Below, one piece after another: positions 20,328 through 27,341 of a stretch of DNA of 30,130 bases. The DNA lies in the IMG/VR virus record IMGVR_UViG_3300031759_000112, positions 1 through 30,130 of that record, one strand, 5' to 3'. Within the stretch, counting starts at the first letter, position 1. Each line of letters begins with the position of its first letter. The notes below the pieces were generated by a model. It did not search any database, was not told the DNA's origin, and saw nothing but the letters and a program-made list of their open reading frames with translations. Made by a program: the position numbers and the translations under genes. This DNA is from a virus.

Positions 20328-21224
20328 ATGGCAAGCGAAGATCGAAGGCATCTACTCGGCGGCAGCGATATAGGCTCCATCTTCGGGGTCAATCAGTGGA
20401 AATCAGCGTATGACCTCTGGGAGGAAAAGACGGCATTAGAGTTTGTTCAGCCGGAAGTAGAGCCGAAGCGGGATAAACTGTACCGCCGCGGCAAGCGTCT
20501 GGAGCCTTGGGTAATGGAGATGCTGGAGGAAGAACGCGGAATCTTCATCTTCAAACGCAACCAACGCTATACGGACTCGGAATATCCGTGGATGACAGCC
20601 GAGATTGACTTCGAGTACCAATCGGACGCCGGACTCTGCAATGGCGACGTAAAGACGGTTTCTCCGTTCGCCGTGTCGGAGTGGGGAGAGGAAGGCACGG
20701 ACGAGATTCCGCTTTCCTACTGCCTACAGTTCCACTGGGGAATGATGGTAACTGGACGTCCATCCTGTCTTGTGGCTGTCCTGATCGGGGCTGACGATCT
20801 CCGCGTGTACGAGGTGAAACGGGACGACGAACTGATAGCAGAGATGCGGAAGCGAGCTGTGGACTTCTGGCTCAACCACGTCGAGAAGAGAGTAGCGCCG
20901 CCGCCGCAGACCGCAGGCGACACACACAAGATTCTTTTCAGATACGGAGGGTTCCCAGTGCAGAACGATCCGGAAGTCATGGAAACACTTCGCAAGTTAC
21001 GGATGGTCAAGGAGTCAGCGAAAGAAGTCGAGGAATTGAAGAAAGAATACGAACTGGAAATCAAGCGCCGATTGCTGGTGTTGGCCGAGGCTGCAGGGGT
21101 CACCGACACGCCGAAAAAATTCACGATTCAAGACGTAACCGGCAAGCGCACGGCGAGCCTGAGCTACGAGCACCGTTCGGGATACACGGTTAAAGAAACT
21201 GACTTCTGGACACTTAGAACCTAG
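20328..21224 (+). CDS. YqaJ-like viral recombinase exonuclease, 298 aa
   Basis: A PD-(D/E)xK exonuclease of the lambda-Exo/YqaJ type that resects double-strand ends to leave single strands for RecT. Seen: GGSDIGSIFGVNQWKSAYDLW (12-31; Ser/Gly substrate loop), RGKRLEPWVME (54-64; Glu59), AEIDFEY (91-97; Asp94), GDVKT (106-110; Asp107, Lys109) and YCLQFHWGMMVTG. Length fits the family. A C-terminal coiled stretch (ESAKEVEELKKEYELEIKRR) follows. AGGGAG lies upstream of the ATG. Next gene is RecT, 8 nt downstream, the normal partner. Confidence 0.92.
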   Translation: MASEDRRHLLGGSDIGSIFGVNQWKSAYDLWEEKTALEFVQPEVEPKRDKLYRRGKRLEPWVMEMLEEERGIFIFKRNQRYTDSEYPWMTAEIDFEYQSDAGLCNGDVKTVSPFAVSEWGEEGTDEIPLSYCLQFHWGMMVTGRPSCLVAVLIGADDLRVYEVKRDDELIAEMRKRAVDFWLNHVEKRVAPPPQTAGDTHKILFRYGGFPVQNDPEVMETLRKLRMVKESAKEVEELKKEYELEIKRRLLVLAEAAGVTDTPKKFTIQDVTGKRTASLSYEHRSGYTVKETDFWTLRT

Positions 21225-21232
21225 GAGAAATC

Positions 21233-22378
21233 ATGGCAAGCGCTACTGAAGCATTGAAGCAACAGGCCGGGCTGCAAAAGAAGCCGATAACGATCTTTGA
21301 GAAGCTGGATTCAATGAAAGCGCAGATCGCCCTGGCACTTCCCCGTCACTTGACACCGGAGCGCATGGTCCGCATAGCGATTACCTGCTTGCGGACTAAT
21401 CCCAAACTGGCGGAGTGCGATGCACAATCGGTCATGGCATCGGTTATGCTCGCCTCCCAGCTTGGGTTGGAGCCGGGAGTACTGGGGCAGGCTTTCTTGG
21501 TTCCATACAAAGACCACAAAACAAAGCAAATGGTTTGCAGTCTGGTACCAGGTTGGCTTGGGATACTCGATCTTGTAAACCGCGCCGGCAAAGCAACGGC
21601 ATGGACGGGAGCCGTCTATGCGGGAGATGAGTTCGAGTGGGCGCTAGGGGATAAGCCGTTTGTGACGCACCGGCCGTGCGGCGAGGAAACGACGCTTACC
21701 CACGTCTACGCCATTGCGCGCACGAAGGGATCGGATTATCCAATCATCGAGGTTTGGCCGGTCAAGAAAGTTTGGGAGCATCGGAACAAAAACAACAAAG
21801 TCGGAGACGCCCATTACTCTTACAAGCATCCTGAGATGTACGCCCGAAAAGTAGCCCTACTGCAGGCTCTAAAGTATGTACCACGATCGGTAGAACTGGC
21901 AACCGCCTTCCGGTTGGACGCTGAGGCCGAGATGGGCGAACAGAAGTTGGAAATCAAAGACGTTCAGGGGATCATCGAGGGAACGGTGGTGAGCGACGTG
22001 ACCGTACCCGAAGAGCAGACCGAGACGACCAAGGAATCTCTCCCGGAACTTTGTGCCGATTGCCGCCAGATTGGCTCACACCACAAACTCTGCAAGCACA
22101 ATAAACAGGCTCCCCCTGAGGCACAGGCGAACCAGGACAGCGAGCCAGAGGCCGAAGCACCCCACAGTACCCCGAACGCACCAGAAGCCACCGCGGAGCC
22201 AAGGCAAGGGGGGATCACCGCCAAGCAGGTCTCACGCCTGTTTGCCATCGCCAAAACTGCCAACAAGCCGGAGTCTGATATCCGGCAGTACATCAAAGAA
22301 AGCTATGGCCTTGATCATATCAATCAACTAAACAAGGCTCAGTACGATCACGTTTGCACATGGGCGGAGGACTTCTAG
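21233..22378 (+). CDS. recT: RecT-family single-strand annealing protein, 381 aa
   Basis: The RecT core (residues about 20-240) shows LTPERMVRIAITCLRTNP, LASQLGLEPGVLGQAFLVPY and PEMYARKVALLQALKYVPRS, all typical. It binds single strands from the YqaJ nuclease and anneals them to homologous DNA. The C-terminal extension is longer than usual: a Cys/His cluster (LCADCRQIGSHHKLCKH), an acidic Pro/Glu linker, then a small helical domain (ITAKQVSRLFAIAKTAN) also found at the end of other phage recombination proteins. The extra domains may bind a partner or single-strand-binding protein. Confidence 0.92.
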   Translation: MASATEALKQQAGLQKKPITIFEKLDSMKAQIALALPRHLTPERMVRIAITCLRTNPKLAECDAQSVMASVMLASQLGLEPGVLGQAFLVPYKDHKTKQMVCSLVPGWLGILDLVNRAGKATAWTGAVYAGDEFEWALGDKPFVTHRPCGEETTLTHVYAIARTKGSDYPIIEVWPVKKVWEHRNKNNKVGDAHYSYKHPEMYARKVALLQALKYVPRSVELATAFRLDAEAEMGEQKLEIKDVQGIIEGTVVSDVTVPEEQTETTKESLPELCADCRQIGSHHKLCKHNKQAPPEAQANQDSEPEAEAPHSTPNAPEATAEPRQGGITAKQVSRLFAIAKTANKPESDIRQYIKESYGLDHINQLNKAQYDHVCTWAEDF

Positions 22379-22415
22379 AAACCACGGAAGAGGCATTAAA
22401 GATTCTGGAGAGTTT

Positions 22416-22703
22416 ATGAAAGCTAAAGAACGTGCAGTCGTGGTCACCACTGAATTTCGCGGCGTGTTTTTCGGGTACATGGATGAGCCTCCCGCTGATG
22501 GCTCCATAACGATCAAAAGGGCAAGAAACTGCGTCTACTGGTCCCAAGATGTGAGAGGATTCATGGGGCTGGCCGCTACGGGTCCGTCGAAGGATTGCAA
22601 GATTGGTCCTGCGGTTCCGAGCGTCACACTCAACAAAATCACAGCGGTGATCGAAGTCACACCAGAGGCCGCCGAGAAGTGGGAAGGTGGACCGTGGCGG
22701 TAA
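22416..22703 (+). CDS. DUF6948-like phage protein, 95 aa
   Basis: GGAGAG lies just before ATG 22416. The pattern VVVTTEFRGVFFGYMDEP ... IKRARNCVYWSQDVRGFMGLA ... GPSKDCKIGPAVPSV ... EVTPEAAEKW is one I recall as DUF6948, a small all-beta phage protein of unknown function. It is complete in length. Its last 10 nt overlap the start of the glycine-rich repeat gene, so the two are probably translated together. Confidence 0.7.
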   Translation: MKAKERAVVVTTEFRGVFFGYMDEPPADGSITIKRARNCVYWSQDVRGFMGLAATGPSKDCKIGPAVPSVTLNKITAVIEVTPEAAEKWEGGPWR

Positions 22704-23410
22704 TTTACGGTTCTGTTAAAAATATAAAATTGTACGGGTCCGGGGACGGGGACGGGTCCGGGTACGGGGACGGGTACGGGTCCGGGTCCGGGTACGGGGA
22801 CGGGTCCGGGGACGGGTCCGGGTACGGGTACGGGGACGGGTCCGGGTACGGGTCCGGGTACGGGTCCGGGTCCGGGTACGGGTACGGGTCCGGGTACGGG
22901 TCCGGGTACGGGTCCGGGGACGGGTACGGGTACGGGTACGGGTCCGGGTCCGGGTACGGGGACGGGTCCGGGGACGGGTCCGGGTACGGGTACGGGGACG
23001 GGTCCGGGGACGGGTACGGGTCCGGGTACGGGGACGGGTCCGGGTACGGGTCCGGGTCTATTTCGATGGAGTATCTCCAAGCCGTCGCAGACAGCGCGGC
23101 TGGCGATCGTGCACCCAAAATCAAAGCAGATGGTGGAGTTCTTGCCTTCTGGCGCTCAGACAAGAACGGCAAGCCGAGCAATGGCGGGGGCGGTGAGAGT
23201 CGAAAAGTTGGGACGGTCGAGGAATTGGAGTGCACGCTTGTTCCGTGCACCAAATCAGCCTTGCACGCAACCCTAACTCCGGAGAAATGGAAAGGTGAAC
23301 GTCTCTGGGTGGTAGCTCTTTACCCGCCAGTAGTGAACGTGGACGAAAGCAAATTCGCAAGCCTAAAGCGAGAAATCATCGCAGAGATAGTGCCCAACTT
23401 CTACAAGTGA
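22694..23410 (+). CDS. DUF7666-like protein with a 54-unit Gly-Xaa array, 238 aa
   Basis: The GTG start at 22694 follows AAGGTGG by about 4 nt and overlaps the upstream stop. After 14 residues (VAVIYGSVKNIKLY) comes a run of 54 Gly-[Ser/Tyr/Asp] dipeptides (residues 15-122). The C-terminal part (EELECTLVPCTKSALHATLTP, then RLWVVALYPPV and FASLKREIIAEIVPN) resembles the DUF7666 group, whose members I recall often carry repeats. The [G/S/Y/D] composition resembles low-complexity domains that self-associate, or silk-like strands. Start and domain call are less certain than the repeat itself. Confidence 0.72.
   Translation: MAVIYGSVKNIKLYGSGDGDGSGYGDGYGSGSGYGDGSGDGSGYGYGDGSGYGSGYGSGSGYGYGSGYGSGYGSGDGYGYGYGSGSGYGDGSGDGSGYGYGDGSGDGYGSGYGDGSGYGSGSISMEYLQAVADSAAGDRAPKIKADGGVLAFWRSDKNGKPSNGGGGESRKVGTVEELECTLVPCTKSALHATLTPEKWKGERLWVVALYPPVVNVDESKFASLKREIIAEIVPNFYK
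22736..23059 (+). repeat. Tandem array, 54 units of 6 bp, in frame
   Basis: Unit GGGTCC (22 copies), GGGTAC (20) or GGGGAC (12); the last is GGGTCT. Only positions 4 and 5 vary; the Gly codon is always GGG. Units 7-18 (22772-22843) are identical to units 34-45 (22934-23005), a 72-bp exact duplication 162 bp apart. Confidence 0.95.
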
Positions 23411-23473
23411 GACTTTATATCGCGTAAGAAGTTATCGAGCATTTCGTTCTACGGGGTACTGAAGGGAGCTTAG

Positions 23474-23926
23474 ATGATCTACATATTCGACATTGACGGG
23501 ACGATCGCCAACTTGGAGCACCGTCTACATTTCATTCAACAGAAGCCTTCGGATTGGCCTGCGTTTTTCGCGGCCTGCGGAGATGACGAACCGATTCACG
23601 ACATGTTCTCGTTGGCGCGGATCATTGCTGATAAGAACGAAACGGTCCTCGTTAGCGGACGTAGCGACGAATGCAGGGAACAGACGATGGCGTGGATAGG
23701 AAAGCATAAATTCCCAGCGCCGGGGCGGAAGATTTTCATGCGAAAGGCAGGCGATCACCGCGAGGACTGGGTCGTTAAATCAGAACTTCTCGACCAACTG
23801 ATCGTAGAGTGGGGAGTACCGAAACACTTTCAAATTGCAGGCATCTTCGAGGATCGCCAGCAAGTCGTGGACATGTACCGCGCTAGAGGGCTGCGAGTGT
23901 TCCAAGTCGCAGAAGGCAAGTTCTGA
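23474..23926 (+). CDS. HAD-superfamily phosphatase, 150 aa (polynucleotide 3'-phosphatase-like)
   Basis: The N-terminal motif FDIDGTIANLEHRLHF (residues 5-20) carries the nucleophile Asp and general acid of HAD enzymes; VLVSGRSDECREQT (about 58-71) is motif II. EDRQQVVDMYRARGLRVFQV at the end gives the acidic loop. This order matches the phosphatase half of T4 Pnk-like enzymes that repair DNA or RNA ends, but no kinase domain is present. AAGGGAG lies 5 nt before ATG 23474. Confidence 0.85.
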   Translation: MIYIFDIDGTIANLEHRLHFIQQKPSDWPAFFAACGDDEPIHDMFSLARIIADKNETVLVSGRSDECREQTMAWIGKHKFPAPGRKIFMRKAGDHREDWVVKSELLDQLIVEWGVPKHFQIAGIFEDRQQVVDMYRARGLRVFQVAEGKF

Positions 23927-23991
23927 GCGCTTACTGAAGGGGGAGCAATCCTTTTAATCTACACAGCAGTTACCGCAAGGAGGGTGAGAGC

Positions 23992-24192
23992 ATGAGCGAC
24001 GAGGAGCGGATACAGGAGGTTCGCGAACTAATTGCCTTCTACGATAAACGAGGGGCGAATTGGCTCATGGCCGCAGAATACACGCTTGGACTGCGAAGTG
24101 GAGAACTGGGACGCAGGGAGCACTGGATGCGGGATTACATCATGATTCCGCGCAACAAATACGGACGTCCAAGGGGAGGGTCAGGGAGATGA
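23992..24192 (+). CDS. Hypothetical basic protein, 66 aa
   Basis: AAGGAGG lies 8 nt before ATG 23992. The sequence is a helix (EERIQEVRELIAFYDKRGAN), a second helix (WLMAAEYTLGLRSGEL) and a basic tail (IPRNKYGRPRGGSGR). No family recognised. The tail could bind nucleic acid. The stop overlaps the next ATG. Confidence 0.6.
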   Translation: MSDEERIQEVRELIAFYDKRGANWLMAAEYTLGLRSGELGRREHWMRDYIMIPRNKYGRPRGGSGR

Positions 24193-24482
24193 GCGCTGAA
24201 TCCAAGCAGGCCCCGAAGCCAGTAGTAACGTCGGCGGAGTTTAAGGAAGTGCTGAAGATATTCTCCGCGTGGGAAGCCCTGAAGCGTATGGGCTGGCAAG
24301 AGCCGAGATACTTCCACTTCCCGCCACCATTTACGGAATTTGAGTTGATTGAGTTGGGCAGCACAGGCATTCATCGGGCGGTCCACTTTCACGAAACGGA
24401 TGACTGGCGCAGCGTTTGTTGGATAGACGGCGATTCACCGTCTCAACCATTCTTGGTCAGAAAGGTCGGAGGCAAGCGATGA
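24189..24482 (+). CDS. Hypothetical protein, 97 aa
   Basis: ATGA overlap at both ends, in a run of five coupled genes. After a short disordered start (SAESKQAPKPVVTSAE) there is a helix (FKEVLKIFSAWEALKRMGW) and an alpha/beta part rich in His/Trp (STGIHRAVHFHETDDWRSVCW). The sequence motif SKQxxxxP at the N-terminus is shared with the next gene, which may mark a common origin. No family recognised. Confidence 0.6.
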   Translation: MSAESKQAPKPVVTSAEFKEVLKIFSAWEALKRMGWQEPRYFHFPPPFTEFELIELGSTGIHRAVHFHETDDWRSVCWIDGDSPSQPFLVRKVGGKR

Positions 24483-24715
24483 GCGAATCCAAGCAGGAAG
24501 CGAGCACGCCAATGAATCGTGAAGCCGTCGATGACTTAACTGCGAACCTAGTTCGGGACGCAAGCGCAGTACTTGAGCGGTTCCAATCTGGCTACCACCC
24601 CTCAGAAAGCCAATTAAAGCGTCTGGAATGTAGTTTGTTTCCATTTGTCGGGGAGAAATTGTGCGGCCACAAGATCGTGGAATCGTGCGAGTGTGACGAG
24701 GAGATCAAGCGATGA
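24479..24715 (+). CDS. Hypothetical protein, 78 aa, cysteine-rich C-terminus
   Basis: ATGA coupling at both ends. N-terminus MSESKQEASTPMN is like the previous gene's. A helical core (DDLTANLVRDASAVLERFQSG) precedes a Cys cluster (RLECSLFPF, KLCGHKIVESCECDEE), perhaps a metal site with Cys/His ligands. Function unknown. Confidence 0.58.
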   Translation: MSESKQEASTPMNREAVDDLTANLVRDASAVLERFQSGYHPSESQLKRLECSLFPFVGEKLCGHKIVESCECDEEIKR

Positions 24716-24933
24716 ATCCAGTTAAGCAGGAAGCGAGCCGGGAAGAGAAGTGCCCACGATGCGTATGCGGCTGTCCGCGAGATCGCCACGAAATTGAGCC
24801 GCCATATCCGTGCTACGACTGCGGATGCGAAATTTACACGATTGGGCACAAGGGAAGCGCCACAGCCCAGACGCCCGAGACGACGAGGACAAGATTTCTC
24901 GTAGCGATATTCCCCGAGACGCATTCGGCTTGA
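24712..24933 (+). CDS. Small zinc-binding protein, 73 aa
   Basis: ATGA overlap at the start. Residues 14-40 hold eight ligand-type residues: CPRCVCGCPRDRHEIEP then CYDCGC. It looks like a compact two-metal or treble-clef zinc finger. The last 30 residues are Thr/Ala-rich and may be disordered. N-terminus MNPVKQEAS resembles the two upstream genes (SKQEAS), so these three probably arose by duplication of an N-terminal tag. Confidence 0.6.
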   Translation: MNPVKQEASREEKCPRCVCGCPRDRHEIEPPYPCYDCGCEIYTIGHKGSATAQTPETTRTRFLVAIFPETHSA

Positions 24934-25580
24934 TCCACGATCTGGCCTACGACCATGAAGGACGAGAAAGATTTCAATACAGAACGAGGGCGCAGGACAT
25001 TCTGATGAGTGCTAACTATGTAGGAGATTGTGATTGCCCGTGCGACGAATGCGGAGTGGACACCGGGAAACATTGCGGTAAGCCTCCGTGTGATCAGGCA
25101 GTGATAAGCGCCACAGTCCGGACGCCCCAAAAGGTTAAGGACGTTTGTCATGTTTGCGGCACGAAGGCGAGTTACGGTTATCTCGGACGCTATTGCGCGA
25201 AGTGCAATGTTAGCCGTCCCAGCGAGTCCACTACCCCAGTAGAGACACCGAAGGAGCGGGAACTAGACGCGGAAATTGCGGAGACGATCTACGGTTGGAA
25301 ACTCACGCATGTCGGACCTGATGCTCACGGTCAGAACGAGTGTGACATTCTCACTCCCGACGGGAAATTTCCAAAGGATTTTGAGTTGCCGCGAATAGGA
25401 AAGATCGGTAAGGCGTATATGTGCCCACCGTATTCGTCCGACTGGCAGACGACCATAAAATTGGCCAAGCATATCGGACTACTCACTGCGGTTTCTTCGC
25501 TGACAAATCCATACGATCTAGCGGGCGCTTGCCTAATCGTCTGGCGAATCGACCACGGATTGACGGGAGAAAAGCTATGA
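24930..25580 (+). CDS. Multi-cysteine phage protein, 216 aa
   Basis: Start taken at TTG 24930, which overlaps the upstream TGA (TTGA), matching the coupling of this operon; an in-frame GTG at 24810 would overlap that gene by 124 nt, and ATG 25005 with AGGA upstream is another choice. Two zinc sites are visible: DCDCPCDECGVDTGKHCGKP (residues about 30-50) and VCHVCGTKASYGYLGRYCAKC (about 72-94). The C-terminal half (WKLTHVGPDAHGQNECDI, then WQTTIKLAKHIGLLTAVSS) is alpha/beta and unrecognised. Role unknown. Confidence 0.6.
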   Translation: MIHDLAYDHEGRERFQYRTRAQDILMSANYVGDCDCPCDECGVDTGKHCGKPPCDQAVISATVRTPQKVKDVCHVCGTKASYGYLGRYCAKCNVSRPSESTTPVETPKERELDAEIAETIYGWKLTHVGPDAHGQNECDILTPDGKFPKDFELPRIGKIGKAYMCPPYSSDWQTTIKLAKHIGLLTAVSSLTNPYDLAGACLIVWRIDHGLTGEKL

Positions 25581-25888
25581 CCGATAAGCCGTCCAAGACA
25601 CAGGAGACAACGATGCCCACGCCCGAACAATTAGAGAATAGGTTTATGAGTGACGTTCTGCGTCACGTTGTGTGCGACTGCGGAAACTATCGGCATCACG
25701 GCGTCCATTGGATGCCAGACGGCTCAGGCGAGGGAAAGAAAGAAGCGCTCGAATTGATGCGGAACTACTTCGCGAATGCAGTGAAATGTTCGGAGATTTG
25801 GTCGCAGCTACACACGACCTTGAGGCGGCTAAATCGGCGCTCCGAGAGAAGGAAGCCGAACTCGCCACAGCCCGTGCCGACATATTGA
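25577..25888 (+). CDS. Hypothetical helical protein, 103 aa
   Basis: ATGA overlap with the multi-cysteine gene. It has a disordered start (TDKPSKTQETTMPTPEQ), HVVCDCGNYRHHGVHW (a Cys/His site) and a basic helical C-terminus (LHTTLRRLNRRSERRKPNS). Its 3' end overlaps the next gene's start by about 100 nt in another frame. No family recognised. Confidence 0.55.
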   Translation: MTDKPSKTQETTMPTPEQLENRFMSDVLRHVVCDCGNYRHHGVHWMPDGSGEGKKEALELMRNYFANAVKCSEIWSQLHTTLRRLNRRSERRKPNSPQPVPTY

Positions 25889-26058
25889 AGCCGTCATTTT
25901 GTGGGGTTCATGGTCATTTCAAATTTCAGGAGAATGGGAGTTCTTGTTTGATGTGTCAGCGCGAGCACCGATTAGTGTCTATAGCGTTGGCGGCGCAATC
26001 CCGAGAACTGGAGAGACTGCGAACGGAGATACATGCTCTTCTGACCATCAAAACCTAG
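25786..26058 (+). CDS. Coiled-coil protein with small zinc site, 90 aa
   Basis: ATG 25786 is the first ATG before the coil, but no clear ribosome binding site precedes it; an earlier in-frame start at 25672 is possible. A long coiled coil (VAATHDLEAAKSALREKEAE) is followed by CGVHGHFKFQENGSSCLMC, a Cys/His zinc-finger-like loop, then more coil (ELERLRTEIHALL). The stop overlaps the converging secreted-protein gene by 11 nt. Last gene of the rightward operon. Confidence 0.58.
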   Translation: MFGDLVAATHDLEAAKSALREKEAELATARADILKPSFCGVHGHFKFQENGSSCLMCQREHRLVSIALAAQSRELERLRTEIHALLTIKT

Positions 26059-26509
26059 ACGCGTGAATCGTGATTCCTCCCGGACCATACCAGTAAACCC
26101 CGTCCTCTAAGCACGTCAATTGCGCGTACTCTCCCACGAAATTAGTCAGCGTCCCGCCCTTCGTAGAAGTCAGCGTTACGTCGGTTAGATTAGCGCTGAC
26201 GATGGAGCAGAAGTCATCCATCATCGGAGACTGGGCATAGCCCACAAAGTTGGCTGTGACGTTGTATGCGTTGCCTACTTGGGCTTGGGTGTATTCCAGA
26301 GTCAGCGTGCCCGCGTTGTAACCAAATCCATCTGGGAGGTGACCGCCCTTTTGCTCTGGAAACCCGCCTGCGACAGTGAAGTCGTAGATGTAATCTGTCG
26401 TGCCGGGAACGATGGCTTCGAGGGCGAAGGTTACGGTTCCTTGGCTCAGGGTTTGTCCAAAGCCACTACAGGTAAGAGCGAACAGCAGAAGCAGTGCGAG
26501 TCGTTTCAT
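26048..26509 (-). CDS. Secreted beta-rich protein with Sec signal peptide, 153 aa
   Basis: The start MKRLALLLLFALTCSGFGQT is a Sec-type signal peptide (two basic residues, leucine-rich core, likely cut near residue 19). The mature part is Thr/Gly/Asn-rich beta strand (GTVTFALEAIVPGTTDYIYD, YNVTANFVGY), like an extracellular or Ig-like module. Such a secreted product in a phage suggests a host surface change (lysogenic conversion), but this is inferred. GAGG lies 4 nt before the ATG; a terminator precedes it, so it may be separately expressed. Confidence 0.68.
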   Translation of the reverse strand: MKRLALLLLFALTCSGFGQTLSQGTVTFALEAIVPGTTDYIYDFTVAGGFPEQKGGHLPDGFGYNAGTLTLEYTQAQVGNAYNVTANFVGYAQSPMMDDFCSIVSANLTDVTLTSTKGGTLTNFVGEYAQLTCLEDGVYWYGPGGITIHASRF

Positions 26510-26525
26510 AAAGCCTCGTAAAATT

Positions 26526-26557
26526 CCGGGACGCTGGCCTCTAAGACAGCATCCCGG
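26526..26557 (-). terminator. Rho-independent terminator of the late leftward operon
   Basis: 11-bp stem CCGGGACGCTG / CAGCATCCCGG (one wobble in the minus-strand RNA) with a 10-nt loop, then AATTTTA on the minus strand. It lies between the 26570 gene and the secreted-protein gene. Confidence 0.75.
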
Positions 26558-26569
26558 ACGGGAGAGAAG

Positions 26570-26932
26570 TTAAGTTGCGGCCGGCGCTGTACTCACCGGC
26601 GTAGTGTTCAAGATGAGCACAATGGCGTTAATGTATGCTTCGACCGCGGCCTGATCGTTGGCTTTGCCCGCGTCTGCCAGCCCTTGAGCAATAAGCGGCC
26701 CCATGAGTTGGACGACAGCGGCCAACTTTGAAACTCCTGTCTTGCCCTGCTGCCCGATGGCGGCATAACTCTGTTCGGCGGTTACGACCGCGTTAACGGT
26801 CTGGTTAAAAAGCACACTGGCGCCGGGGAGGAATACCTGAACTGCGGCTTCTCCTGCCGTCTGAATCCACGGCAGAGCCTTTTTTAGGTCTCGTCCGACT
26901 GCCTCGAGAAATCCGAGAAACTTGTTAGCCAT
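26570..26932 (-). CDS. Hypothetical small amphipathic protein, 120 aa
   Basis: AAAGGAG lies 6 nt before ATG 26932. The protein begins with an amphipathic helix (NKFLGFLEAVGRDLKKALPW), followed by Ala/Val-rich helices (GEAAVQVFLPGASVLF, VVQLMGPLIAQGLADAG). A hydrophobic C-terminal stretch (YINAIVLILNTTPVS) may associate with membrane. It could be a late accessory or holin-like product; no family recognised. Downstream is the terminator. Confidence 0.6.
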   Translation of the reverse strand: MANKFLGFLEAVGRDLKKALPWIQTAGEAAVQVFLPGASVLFNQTVNAVVTAEQSYAAIGQQGKTGVSKLAAVVQLMGPLIAQGLADAGKANDQAAVEAYINAIVLILNTTPVSTAPAAT

Positions 26933-26933
26933 T

Positions 26934-27341
26934 TTAGGCTCCTTTGGGAGGATCTAGGTACGTGATGACCTGGGGACCGGATGCAACTGCATCTTGAATC
27001 ACTTTGAACAGTTCGTCAAAGGCTATTACGGAGTGACCAACAAAATTCGCTTCCTCGAGGGTGCCAACGATGGTACAGCCTTCAGTATCGTCCGGATAGT
27101 TTCCCCAGTGAATCAGTATGCCCTCAAATCCGGGCACGTTCTGAACCTGTGGCATTAGCCGGTTGAAGTGCGGGGAGTATCCGACGGCTAGATCATAGGT
27201 TCCCGCGGGGATGGCTCGAGGCTTGACCGTATCGGCGGCGTAGGGGGGCTCAAGGGTGTAGCAGTTCTGTTTCCAGTCGATCGACAACGTTCCCATTGTG
27301 CATACCGAACTGATGACTCTGCGCTGAACCACGAAGATCAT
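26934..27341 (-). CDS. DUF5675-like protein, 135 aa
   Basis: The pattern CTMGTLSIDWKQNCYTLEPPY ... PRAIPAGTYDLAVGYSPHFNRLMPQVQNVPGFEGILIHWGN ... DTEGCTIVG corresponds to the DUF5675 group, phage proteins that often lie beside lysis genes; the His (ILIHWGN) and Cys (EGCTIVG) are the conserved polar residues. The role is unproven, with peptidoglycan-related activity suspected from neighbours. ATG 27341 overlaps the upstream stop codon (ATGA). Confidence 0.75.
   Translation of the reverse strand: MIFVVQRRVISSVCTMGTLSIDWKQNCYTLEPPYAADTVKPRAIPAGTYDLAVGYSPHFNRLMPQVQNVPGFEGILIHWGNYPDDTEGCTIVGTLEEANFVGHSVIAFDELFKVIQDAVASGPQVITYLDPPKGA

Noticed and set aside
18999-23059. Diversity-generating retroelement
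   Set aside because: No reverse transcriptase or template/variable repeat pair is visible; variation is not adenine-specific.
22535-23253. Minus-strand Pro-Val-Pro-Gly and Pro-Tyr-Pro-Asp frames across the hexamer array
   Set aside because: Antisense shadows of the glycine array; the plus frame alone continues into a domain and has coupled translation.
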